DNA of 64,000 nucleotides from Tunicatimonas pelagia (GTDB lineage Bacteria > Bacteroidota > Bacteroidia > Cytophagales > Cyclobacteriaceae), in assembly GCF_030506325.1 (NCBI RefSeq), contig NZ_CP120683.1, positions 4,229,001-4,293,000 on the forward strand. Reading direction: 5' to 3'. Positions 16,590 through 24,954 of the stretch are shown here, piece after piece. The notes under the pieces were generated by a model, which did not search any database, was not told the origin of the DNA, and saw nothing but the letters and a program-made list of their open reading frames with translations. Within the stretch, counting starts at the first letter, position 1. Each line of letters starts with the position of its first letter. The position numbers and the translations under genes were made by a program.

Positions 16590-18251
16590 TTATTTGGGCA
16601 CGTATACTCTTAGGTAATCAACGTACATCTCTTGTAGGTTTGCCCCCGTTTTGTTTCCGTTTTTCCACCACGAGTTATAAAGGCCAAACTTAAAGTATGG
16701 AGCATCTCCGTCTTTGTAGCTATTAGGCCCTCGGTACGAATGGAATAGCTTACCATTTTTGTACACTCTGAAAAAGCCGTTTGATCCGTAGCTCCACTTT
16801 ACGTGAAAAGTCCAAGTTACCCACTTCCCGAAATCATCCTGAAGTTTATCATATCCAGAACCCGTTCGGCGGGTAGGGTGGTAGTCTCTACCTGAGTAAA
16901 TTCTTTCACCGGTGGCACTATAACGAAAAGGTTTTGCTGTGGCTCCTTGGCTACCCACCCCAGATCGAGTGGCGTACATATGGCGTAAGAAAAAGTGATC
17001 TCCTTCAAAGTGCATCGTATACGAGCCTTCTCTTCTAACATTATAGTCATTTTTCATACTCACAAAGCTGATGTAACCATCGCCAATCTCGTAATTCTTG
17101 CTAAGCTTCGTTCGCATCTGAAAAACATACTCCTGACCCCATCTTGCTCTAAACCCTTGCCGGAAATAAGGACTTGGTAAATCTCTGGGTACAAGTTCCT
17201 GGCGAAAATTCTTACTGCTTCGGCTGCCGGGAGTAATTCTGAAGTGATAGGCACCTTCTCCTCCTTCTCTCACAACTTTCCCTTTGGTATGCCCAAGGTG
17301 GTGAATTCTCAACCCATCTCTTGACTGGTTTACATTTTTACCAAAGTTGCTATTAAACTCATATCGCTTTAGTAACTTCAAACTAGGTAAACCACTGGGT
17401 AGTCCAGAGTTATCACCGGTGTTGTCATCTTTCTTATCGTCGCTGTCATCCTTATCATCACTTGGTGGAGATGAACCCCCTCCTGAGGAGCTGCCACCTT
17501 CTTCGCAGACTTTAGCAGAGCCTTTGTAACCGCTATCCCAACGACCATAAATTTGGTAACACCGATCATCAGGGTTGGAAATAGAGAACACCATTTTCAG
17601 GTTTTTGTCTCTAGAGTATAAGCGAGGAACAATGCTAGTACCCGTTCGCTTACCATCGATCATTAGCTCAAAACCACCTTCTGGCTGTCGGGGTGATGCA
17701 AAATTCACAAACTCAAGTGTTACTCTTGACCCATTGAATGAAACCTTGCTGACTACTGGTCTGGTAACATCAGATGGGCGTTTAACATCGCCAGCATCAC
17801 TATCATCATCTTTCTTATCATCGCTTGGAGGAGGAGAGCTAGACGTATTATCTGCTCCAGGCTTCATGCCATTAGAACGCCGGTAGCCGCTGTTCCAACG
17901 GGCATAGATATGATACGTCTTGTTAGGCGAGCTTGAATTGAAGGTCATCTTCACATTCTTATCAGAAGAATACAAGCGTGGGGTCACTTTAGTATACGTT
18001 CTCTTCCCATCAATCATTAGCTCAAAGCCACCTTCTGGGCCTCTGGGTGCGCCAAAATTAGTAAACTCAATAGTTACTTTAGAGCCATTTACACTAACCT
18101 TGGTAATCTCAGGAACAGTTGTGCTTTGCGTTCGCGCTGAGCTAAGCTGAATATCTGTGGTTAAACTGTTTTCCGTAAATAACTCTTCTTCCGCGCACTG
18201 AGTGAAGCAGAGCGATGCAGCTATCAGGAATAATAAATAAAATTTTTTCAT
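16590..18251 (-). CDS. surface lipoprotein with duplicated domain and polysaccharide-lyase domain
   Basis: 553 residues. A short signal peptide ends at C19 and is followed by AEEE, which fits the acidic export signal of surface-exposed Bacteroidota lipoproteins. Two repeats of about 85 residues (47-132 and 165-250) share the core PEGGFELMIDGKRT followed by PRLYS and DKN; I do not recognise this domain. Asp/Ser/Pro/Lys-rich linkers separate them. Residues about 298-553 resemble the heparin lyase I/glucuronan lyase-type jelly roll (GDGYISF, FRQELV, WVTWTFHVKW, GFFRVYKNGKLF, FKFGLYNSWWKNG). It probably cleaves uronic-acid polysaccharide at the cell surface. The substrate is unproven, and a non-catalytic binding role is possible. 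Confidence 0.8.
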   Translation of the reverse strand: MKKFYLLFLIAASLCFTQCAEEELFTENSLTTDIQLSSARTQSTTVPEITKVSVNGSKVTIEFTNFGAPRGPEGGFELMIDGKRTYTKVTPRLYSSDKNVKMTFNSSSPNKTYHIYARWNSGYRRSNGMKPGADNTSSSPPPSDDKKDDDSDAGDVKRPSDVTRPVVSKVSFNGSRVTLEFVNFASPRQPEGGFELMIDGKRTGTSIVPRLYSRDKNLKMVFSISNPDDRCYQIYGRWDSGYKGSAKVCEEGGSSSGGGSSPPSDDKDDSDDKKDDNTGDNSGLPSGLPSLKLLKRYEFNSNFGKNVNQSRDGLRIHHLGHTKGKVVREGGEGAYHFRITPGSRSSKNFRQELVPRDLPSPYFRQGFRARWGQEYVFQMRTKLSKNYEIGDGYISFVSMKNDYNVRREGSYTMHFEGDHFFLRHMYATRSGVGSQGATAKPFRYSATGERIYSGRDYHPTRRTGSGYDKLQDDFGKWVTWTFHVKWSYGSNGFFRVYKNGKLFHSYRGPNSYKDGDAPYFKFGLYNSWWKNGNKTGANLQEMYVDYLRVYVPK

Positions 18252-18290
18252 GGGTTCGGATTAGAATTTTATTGAAATTTTTACGAACCC
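18252..18290 (-). promoter_or_regulatory. 5' leader stem ending at the AUG
   Basis: On the transcript strand GGGTTCG (18290-18284) pairs with CGAACCC (18258-18252) across a 25-nt AT-rich loop. The stem's last base directly precedes the ATG at 18251. Such a stem would cover the ribosome's landing site. No protein- or ligand-binding motif is recognised. Confidence 0.45.
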
Positions 18291-18697
18291 TCTACTCTAA
18301 ACACATACTGTACAAAAGAACACTACGGTGTGCTAAAATTTGCAATCGCAGATAATATTCTTAGGCTGTATTAAATTTTTTTCACTGATTTATTTAAATA
18401 AAATTATATTAAATATAACTCATTAAAACCTCCATACAACAAGACCGATAGTTACTCTTGATAGAGTATAAGTTACGGATTAAGCTATATTTCATAAAAA
18501 ATAGTAAAGCAATCTCTAATAGTAGCTTTACTATCTAAAACGTTTTAATTGATTTGAGAATTTTTTTTCAATATGATAATCTATAATCAAATGAAACAGA
18601 TTTTGCTGCCTTTTCAAATTTACCTTTATTCGCACCGAGAGAGGAGGCATTGCGCTAGAAAATTCAGAAGCATTCCATATTTAAATTAGTTGTATTT
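18252..18697. other. 446-bp divergent intergenic region
   Basis: AT-rich DNA between the lyase lipoprotein (-) and the heparinase-like gene (+). It must hold promoters for both. I find only near-matches to TAnnTTTG (for example TACCTTTA at about 18621) and the leader stem described separately. No ORF or RNA gene is seen. Confidence 0.5.
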
Positions 18698-20632
18698 ATG
18701 CCGTTGTCTTGGTATTACCATCGCTTACGTACCATGTCTATTCCGGAGATTGGTTATCGGGCAGCCCAATATTGGCAGAAAAGACAGGAGCGGCAATCTC
18801 AGCAGGGCTACTTCCCTAGAGAAAAGCAGTTACTACACCTACCTAAAGCGATTTTACCGATAGAGGACATTGATTTTGAAAGCAAAGAACCGTTTATACC
18901 TATTTTCGGTCAAGACTTTTACTATAACCAACCCATCGACTGGCACCTAGATATTTCATCGCAAAGCCGATTTCCTAAGACATTTGCTAAAGATATTAAC
19001 ATTAGAACCAGCGAATATGGTAGCGCTAAGCATGTATGGGAAGTTAATCGGCTGCAATTTTTACCATTGCTGGGGCTTCAGTACCGCGCTACTCACAATG
19101 AAGAAGTTCTACAGCAGTTCCAGACCATCGTTCAGTCGTGGATTGATGATAACCCTTATTTGGTGGGGGTAAACTGGTACAGTAACATAGAAGTAAATAT
19201 TCGGCTCATTGTATGGTTCTTTTGCTGGGAGCTATTTGACGTAAGTTTGCTCATCCAGCGTAATGACCAGTTTAAGAAATTTGTAGAAGAACAGTGGGTG
19301 CCTACTATCTATCTTCACTGTTTGTACAGTCACCAGAACCCTTCCTATTACTCTTCGGCCAATAATCATTTGATTAGCGAATATGCCGGTTTGTTTGTGG
19401 CAGCTTCGTATTGGAAATTTGCTGAGTCTGAGAAATGGTTACGTGATGCCAAGGCTGGTTTGGAAAAAGAAATCGTTCTCCAGCACTCAGCCAACGGCAT
19501 AAACAAGGAAGAAGCCGCGGAGTACATTCAGTTTATCACTGACTTTTTTCTGATTCCGTTTGTGGTAGCAGGTGCTACGGACAATCCTTTTTCTGGGGGT
19601 TACCAAAATAAGTTAGAACAGATACTGGATTACATCTTTCAGATGATGGATGTACGGGGCAACATCCCTTATTACGGTGATGAGGATGATGGGAAAGTAA
19701 TACTACTAGAAGGTGGGCATCCTGACAACTTTAAATCATTGCTCACCTCGGGGATTGTGTTGTTTGGCAACAGTCACTGGAAAAATAAATCAGCGGGTTG
19801 GGATACCAAAAATGCGGTGTTGTTCGGAGATCAAGGAAAACAAGCTTTTGACCGAGTAGAAGCTAGTTCAACAAATCAGCCATCGAGGTTATATACTGAG
19901 GAGGGGCACTTCTTTCTGCGTAAGCAGCAGGGAAAAGAAGAAATATACATCCATATGGATGCAGCCCCACTGGGCTTTTTATCAATTGCTGCTCACGGCC
20001 ACGCCGATGCACTAGCCTTTGATGTACATATAGATGGGTACCCCATTATTACGGATGCGGGTACGTATACGTACCATACTGATGCCGAGTGGCGCAATTA
20101 TTTTATCGGGACATTGGCTCATAATACCATCCGAGTTAATCATACCGATCAGGCTAAAAGTACTGGTCCCACTATGTGGATTGAGCACTACCACCCCAAA
20201 GTTATTAAAAGTGAAACTACCCACCAGCAAGATACCGTAGTAGCCGAACACAATGGCTATAAAAAATTAGGGTTAACCCACCGTCGTAGTTTGGTTCTTG
20301 ATAAACAGACTAATACAATAACAATCACCGACAATCTTTCGGGTCGCTCTTCTCAAGCGTACTCACTGGAATTTCCGCTGCACTTGCACCCTGAGGTGCA
20401 GGTAGAAAAAACCAACGATCATCAATTTTGCCTTCAACATACTCAGGCTCGAACATTAGAGGTACAATTTGATTCAGCTATAAATGCTCAGGAAGTGCGC
20501 GGGCAAACCGACCCCATTTTAGGTTGGTACTCGCCTTCGTTCAGGGTTAAAGAACCCACCTCGGTACTTTATGGAAAGGCCACTTTCTCTGGAACAATAA
20601 CATTGGTTACCAAACTAGTGGTGAGAGCATAG
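18698..20632 (+). CDS. heparinase II/III family protein, cytosolic type
   Basis: 644 residues and no signal peptide; it opens MPLSWYYHRLRTMSIPEIGYRAAQYW. The N-terminal alpha/alpha-toroid (heparinase II/III N domain, about 100-330) contains VNWYSNIEVNIRLIVWFFCWELF and NNHLISEYAGLFVA. The C-terminal beta-sandwich contains the family motif HGHADALAFDVHIDG (about residue 433), then TDAGTYTYH and AHNTIRVN. Members with this N-terminus and no signal peptide are typical of exopolysaccharide biosynthesis clusters. There they may trim or edit intracellular polymer, which fits the adjacent glycosyltransferases. The polymer is unknown. Confidence 0.88.
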   Translation: MPLSWYYHRLRTMSIPEIGYRAAQYWQKRQERQSQQGYFPREKQLLHLPKAILPIEDIDFESKEPFIPIFGQDFYYNQPIDWHLDISSQSRFPKTFAKDINIRTSEYGSAKHVWEVNRLQFLPLLGLQYRATHNEEVLQQFQTIVQSWIDDNPYLVGVNWYSNIEVNIRLIVWFFCWELFDVSLLIQRNDQFKKFVEEQWVPTIYLHCLYSHQNPSYYSSANNHLISEYAGLFVAASYWKFAESEKWLRDAKAGLEKEIVLQHSANGINKEEAAEYIQFITDFFLIPFVVAGATDNPFSGGYQNKLEQILDYIFQMMDVRGNIPYYGDEDDGKVILLEGGHPDNFKSLLTSGIVLFGNSHWKNKSAGWDTKNAVLFGDQGKQAFDRVEASSTNQPSRLYTEEGHFFLRKQQGKEEIYIHMDAAPLGFLSIAAHGHADALAFDVHIDGYPIITDAGTYTYHTDAEWRNYFIGTLAHNTIRVNHTDQAKSTGPTMWIEHYHPKVIKSETTHQQDTVVAEHNGYKKLGLTHRRSLVLDKQTNTITITDNLSGRSSQAYSLEFPLHLHPEVQVEKTNDHQFCLQHTQARTLEVQFDSAINAQEVRGQTDPILGWYSPSFRVKEPTSVLYGKATFSGTITLVTKLVVRA

Positions 20633-20682
20633 CTGCGCTATTTTACTAAACACATACTCTTCTGGCTGATGGAAAATAAAAA

Positions 20683-20708
20683 AGCGGAATAGTATGCACT
20701 ACTCCGCT
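20683..20708 (-). terminator. terminator of the secreted heparinase-like gene
   Basis: AGCGGAATAGT and ACTACTCCGCT form an 11-bp stem with one mismatch and a 4-nt loop. On the - strand it is followed by a T-rich run (TTTTTATTTT), so it serves the gene ending at 20735. The convergent + strand gene may also use the stem. Confidence 0.8.
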
Positions 20709-20734
20709 CGCTGTTAAGCTTGTTTGCTCGAGCA

Positions 20735-22960
20735 CTACTTTTCCATAGCACTAGGGGCTGATGAAATTAGTCTGATATGAATCTCGCCCGGCTGGGTTTC
20801 AAAGTAGATACTTTTTCCTTGCTCAGTAGCAATTGCGCTCGACACAAAGGTACCATCACGCTCAACAATCCACTCGCCTGGCATTACATCAGCCATTAAT
20901 ACTTTAAATGTTTTTTCAGCTTCGCCATCTAAGTGAAATGAAGCATCACTTAACAAAGTAGTTTCCTTATTGAACATAGTAACGTGGTCTAGCGTCTTAA
21001 CTCCAACTAGCTGGTCTGCCCTAATTTGCGTAGCTAGCGGAGGTTCTACACCTTTGTCCATCACTATCATAGAATGTAAAAAGAAGTCTTCTTTACTCGC
21101 TTGAGAGGGCGACACTTCTATTCGGAACTGCATATCTTCGTAAGCGCGGTCGCTTTTTGTTCCCGGATCGTAGGTAGTCCTTCCGATTGAGTGACCTGGG
21201 GCGATGTTGATCCGAGGTTTTTCTGGTAAAATAGTGTAAGAAACCAGTTTACCCGCATAGCCATTCTTGGCATTCAGGGTAGCCTGATTACCTGAGATGG
21301 ATGGTTTACCCATACTGTGGAGTAGAAATGCTTTCTTAAATGAGGCGTTAGTAGATACTACTCGATCAAATACTACAAATACTGCTGGATGATCCTCGTC
21401 ACTAGTGTTGTAGGTGACCATAGAGCGAGTAACCTTACTTACCTTATCGGGATTGGCCTTGTTAGAATAGTTATACCCCTTGGTTAAGTCGCCTGAAATA
21501 TAGCTGTATTCAGGAGTTTGGGTATCACTACCAAATTCATGTGCAATGATATTGGCATATTCGTACCCGTTTCTGGGGTTGAGCAGCGCATTCATATCAT
21601 CCGGCTGAACATCATTGTTTAGTGGCCATCGCATACCTCCGTCTACCCGAGTATTGGTCCAACCCCCTCCACTGTATTTTTCGTTCGGGTTCATAATAAT
21701 CAGACCGTTGTGTGCGGTGGTTGACCGATAATAATCTTTCCAGTAGGTTGAACTGAACCTACTTCTGGAGCCACCATACATACCGCTGTCGCCGGTTAAG
21801 TTTCCTTTGTAATAAATTTGGAAGGTACCGAAATCCTTATGCTGATGCCCGCCAAAGTAGTATTGTCCAATTCTCATATTTACAATCGCTTCATCGGCAT
21901 TGCGGTTAGTTACTGACCAACCGGTTCGAGCTACCATTTCGCCTCCTACTGGCTCAGGAAAGTATTTGGTTTTTGGTAAAGACTCTAGCGATTTTCTTCC
22001 CAGATCAACGGGCCGCAGTAAAAACTTTCCAAAAAGATCATCGCGCAGCGAATTATATGATTTAAAGAGCGGGTGATCAGACAAGGAAGCTATGTAAGGG
22101 TTGTTATAATAATTTGCTAATCCGTCTAAAAAAATGTTATGAAATTCATAGGCCCAAGAATCATTTTTAGTGTCACCTAATCTCATAATTTGCCCGTCTG
22201 AGCGCATAAAGTAGGCTAGCATGTACCCCATTTGCTCAAAATCATCCACCCAAACATCTTTGCCACCGCTCATCTTATTAAATAAGAAGCCCGCCAGCAC
22301 CATATGACTAGTACGGGTGCTTACGTACCACCCTTGGTGAGATAAGTGCGATTTAAAGGCAAAATTTCTAACTTCCTGAAATTCGTCAAAGAATAATTTC
22401 GAGGCTCGATTCCATACTTTAGGGTCTTCATCATAAATGGCTAGACCTGCCGGTAACTGATTAAAGAACCAGCCCGAAGTATTATGGCTTACGATGGTGC
22501 CATGCCCACCAGTAGCTGGCCAATAAGGAGGGTGTAAGTTATGGATTCGAGAAAACTCCCTAATGAAATTTTGCTTTTGGGTATTGGACATTAAAGGGTA
22601 ACACCAATCGTATACGCAGGCTCCCAAAAAAACTTCATTCATTAGGCGTAAGCCATTGCTAGTTGTTTTTCTAAGTGCGTTGTAGGCTCCATCAATAGCC
22701 GCTCGCCCCTTTCGTTCATCTCCTTCAAGTAAGTAGGTTAACGCTTGAGCAATGGGTTGGCCATTGTTTCTGATTTGGGACCAGATGCCCCGAAAATCTG
22801 GGTGGTTACGCTTATCACGTAACTCTGGTAAGTCTTGTGGGGTGATAAATACTCGAGGGTGCCCCGAAGGTACTGGGGGCGGACTGGTAAGCAACTGAGC
22901 TTTAAGGTCGTTGCCCAAAAAGACAAGTAAGAGTACTAAAATATAATGCTTTAATTTCAT
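20735..22960 (-). CDS. secreted heparinase II/III family protein
   Basis: 741 residues. A signal peptide (MKLKHYILVLLLVFLGNDLKAQ) is followed by HPRVFITPQDLPELRDKRNHPDFRGIW, the typical opening of DUF4962/heparinase II-like enzymes. An alpha/alpha toroid follows (SHNTSGWFFNQLPAGLAIY; YVSTRTSHMVLAGFLF). The C-terminal beta-rich part has GQYYFGGHQHKDFGTFQIYYKG (about 362-383) and STTAHNGLIIMNP. The HQH and Tyr residues fit a lyase active site. It probably degrades a uronate-containing polysaccharide in the periplasm or outside the cell. It is convergent with the cytosolic heparinase-like gene and lacks the SusC/SusD pair of a standard utilisation locus. Confidence 0.87.
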   Translation of the reverse strand: MKLKHYILVLLLVFLGNDLKAQLLTSPPPVPSGHPRVFITPQDLPELRDKRNHPDFRGIWSQIRNNGQPIAQALTYLLEGDERKGRAAIDGAYNALRKTTSNGLRLMNEVFLGACVYDWCYPLMSNTQKQNFIREFSRIHNLHPPYWPATGGHGTIVSHNTSGWFFNQLPAGLAIYDEDPKVWNRASKLFFDEFQEVRNFAFKSHLSHQGWYVSTRTSHMVLAGFLFNKMSGGKDVWVDDFEQMGYMLAYFMRSDGQIMRLGDTKNDSWAYEFHNIFLDGLANYYNNPYIASLSDHPLFKSYNSLRDDLFGKFLLRPVDLGRKSLESLPKTKYFPEPVGGEMVARTGWSVTNRNADEAIVNMRIGQYYFGGHQHKDFGTFQIYYKGNLTGDSGMYGGSRSRFSSTYWKDYYRSTTAHNGLIIMNPNEKYSGGGWTNTRVDGGMRWPLNNDVQPDDMNALLNPRNGYEYANIIAHEFGSDTQTPEYSYISGDLTKGYNYSNKANPDKVSKVTRSMVTYNTSDEDHPAVFVVFDRVVSTNASFKKAFLLHSMGKPSISGNQATLNAKNGYAGKLVSYTILPEKPRINIAPGHSIGRTTYDPGTKSDRAYEDMQFRIEVSPSQASKEDFFLHSMIVMDKGVEPPLATQIRADQLVGVKTLDHVTMFNKETTLLSDASFHLDGEAEKTFKVLMADVMPGEWIVERDGTFVSSAIATEQGKSIYFETQPGEIHIRLISSAPSAMEK

Positions 22961-23600
22961 ACCAACTTCTGTTTATATTCCTAACATAAGGCCAACATCA
23001 ATTACCTATTCAAATGTTGTTCCCCTTACTGATTTTACCAATCTAGCTGTCTGAGCGGGTAGTAAGGAATTAGGCGAGCTTTCAATGTTCAGTGCTAAAT
23101 AATGCTAAAGTCACACTGAGCTTCCCATCTACACACTTTAGTATCAGGATGTTATGAATTGTATATTGCCAAATTTCTGTCTATCAAAAGATAAAGTACT
23201 TCCGTAAGAATAGCTAGGAACAACCGTAAATTAACAATTACTTTGCCGTTTTTCGCTTTTGTAAAAGTAGGGTGCTACTGCATCACAATGATAAAACTTT
23301 TGTAAAGAGAGCGATTCTCACCTTGCTATAACCTACCACCATATTTTTCTTAAACCCGCAAAAAAGCAACGTTAGTATTTTACGCTAATCTACACTGTTG
23401 CCTCTTAAGAATGTTTTTATACTTCAAAAAAATCTGAAAATCCTTTTAGGAACATGGGTGACAAGCTACATCAATAAAAGATAGTTTTATGGAAAGGCTG
23501 CTCATAACCTACGGTAGGCTCGGCTGGTAACTAAATGTATTTCATAACTTTACTGCTGATTCATGCGTTTTGCAGGTAATATTCAGAAGAAGTATCCTGT
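22961..23600. other. 640-bp gene-free divergent region
   Basis: The largest gap in the window. No ORF, tRNA or hairpin of note is seen. For the - strand gene a weak promoter-like pair exists: TTTG (complement of 23011-23014) and TATGTTAG (complement of 22981-22988), 22 bp apart with one mismatch to TAnnTTTG. The promoter of the antiporter gene is not apparent. Confidence 0.45.
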
Positions 23601-24905
23601 ATGACTGAGTTTAACGCCTACGTAGCGGTAATTGCTACCTCACTTATCATCATTTTTTCGTATTTATTTAACCTAATTGCTCATAAAACCAATATTCCCA
23701 GTGTACTGCTGCTGATTGTTTTGGGGTTAGGCATGAAGTACGGTGCAGAAGTACTGGGCATTCCGGTGGGCGACAATCTGATTCCGGTACTCGAGATCTT
23801 AGGCATTGTAGGATTGACCATGATTGTGCTGGAAGCCGCCCTTGACCTGGAACTAGAAGCTGACCGTTGGCCAATTATTTGGAAATCTTTTCTTGTAGCT
23901 CTTATTGCGTTGGTAGGAGCGGCTCTGGCAGGGGCTTATATTATTCAGTATGCTTACGGGGGTTCGTTTTTCCTCTCACTGGTGTATGCCGTTCCCCTCG
24001 CAATTATTAGCAGTGCTATTGTTATTCCGAGTGTAGGCGGGCTGAAGGATGAACATACCCGGGAATTTATGGTGTACGAAGCCACTTTCTCCGATATTCT
24101 GGGCATTATGTTTTTCTACTTTCTACTGGGTAATGCCGAAACTGAATCTACCACAGCCATTGTCTGGTCAGTAGTTAGTAACATTTTCCTGACTATTGGA
24201 CTGTCGGTAGTACTTAGCTACGGACTAGTGCTACTATTTCAGAAATTAGATACCAACGTGAAGCTGTTTCTGCTAATTGCCGTACTACTGTTGCTTTACT
24301 CAGTGGGCAAGCTCTTTCACCTCTCTTCTCTCATCATCATTCTGATTTTTGGCTTAGTACTCAACAACTTTAAGCTGTTTTTCTTTGGCAAATTAAAACG
24401 GTTGGTGAATGGTCGCGCGGTTAGCAGCATCCTGAATAATTTCCGGCTGATTACCATGGAATCGGCCTTTGTAGTACGAACTTTCTTTTTTGTTATCTTC
24501 GGTATGACTATTACCATTGCTACCATTTTAGATATGAAAGTAGCGATGGTAAGCGGTAGTTTACTGGTTCTTATTTTTGGTCTACGCTTTATTCTGCTGA
24601 AAATTTTTATTCGGAAAGACATTCTACCGCAGCTATTCATCGCCCCTCGGGGGCTAATCACCATTCTCCTATTTTTTGCTATTCCGGCTGAAATGGAGCT
24701 GGAGGGTTTTAATACGGGCGTATTGCTGTTCGTGATTATTCTTTCTAGCATCGCTATGACGTTAGCACTAGTACTAAGCGGTACTAAAATTACTCCCTAC
24801 GATGATTTTGCTTCTAATTACTGGCAAGAAGTGGACAAAGAAATTGAGAAGATTGAGACCAGCGAACCCGAAGCCCAGCAGGAGCAGCAAGCAATTGAAA
24901 ATTGA
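23601..24905 (+). CDS. cation:proton antiporter (CPA1-like)
   Basis: 434 residues with about 12 membrane helices. The order is NIPSVLLLIVLGLGMKYGAEVLGI, LEILGIVGLTMIVLEAALDLEL, then the central SSAIVIPSV and YEATFSDILGIMFFYFLLG. The Asp in the latter corresponds to the family's ion-binding acidic residue. An acidic, Gln-rich cytosolic tail of about 40 residues follows. The family exchanges Na+ or K+ for H+ across the inner membrane and helps pH and salt homeostasis. The ion cannot be determined. It is convergent with the serine-biosynthesis gene. Confidence 0.9.
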   Translation: MTEFNAYVAVIATSLIIIFSYLFNLIAHKTNIPSVLLLIVLGLGMKYGAEVLGIPVGDNLIPVLEILGIVGLTMIVLEAALDLELEADRWPIIWKSFLVALIALVGAALAGAYIIQYAYGGSFFLSLVYAVPLAIISSAIVIPSVGGLKDEHTREFMVYEATFSDILGIMFFYFLLGNAETESTTAIVWSVVSNIFLTIGLSVVLSYGLVLLFQKLDTNVKLFLLIAVLLLLYSVGKLFHLSSLIIILIFGLVLNNFKLFFFGKLKRLVNGRAVSSILNNFRLITMESAFVVRTFFFVIFGMTITIATILDMKVAMVSGSLLVLIFGLRFILLKIFIRKDILPQLFIAPRGLITILLFFAIPAEMELEGFNTGVLLFVIILSSIAMTLALVLSGTKITPYDDFASNYWQEVDKEIEKIETSEPEAQQEQQAIEN

Positions 24906-24950
24906 CAATGGAAAGGTGATAGTGATTTATCCATTATCCACTGTCAGCTA
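24904..24950. repeat. palindromic spacer between convergent genes
   Basis: TGACA near the left and TGTCA near the right frame words such as GGTGATAGTGAT and ATCCATTATCCA, which are loosely complementary. It matches the style of the word-repeat spacers elsewhere in the window and could terminate both convergent transcripts. Confidence 0.4.
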
Positions 24951-24954
24951 TTCA

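Noticed and set aside
24317-24751. 144-residue Lys/Arg/Ile-rich - strand frame
   Set aside because: Antisense shadow of the antiporter's hydrophobic codons; its composition is typical of such artefacts.
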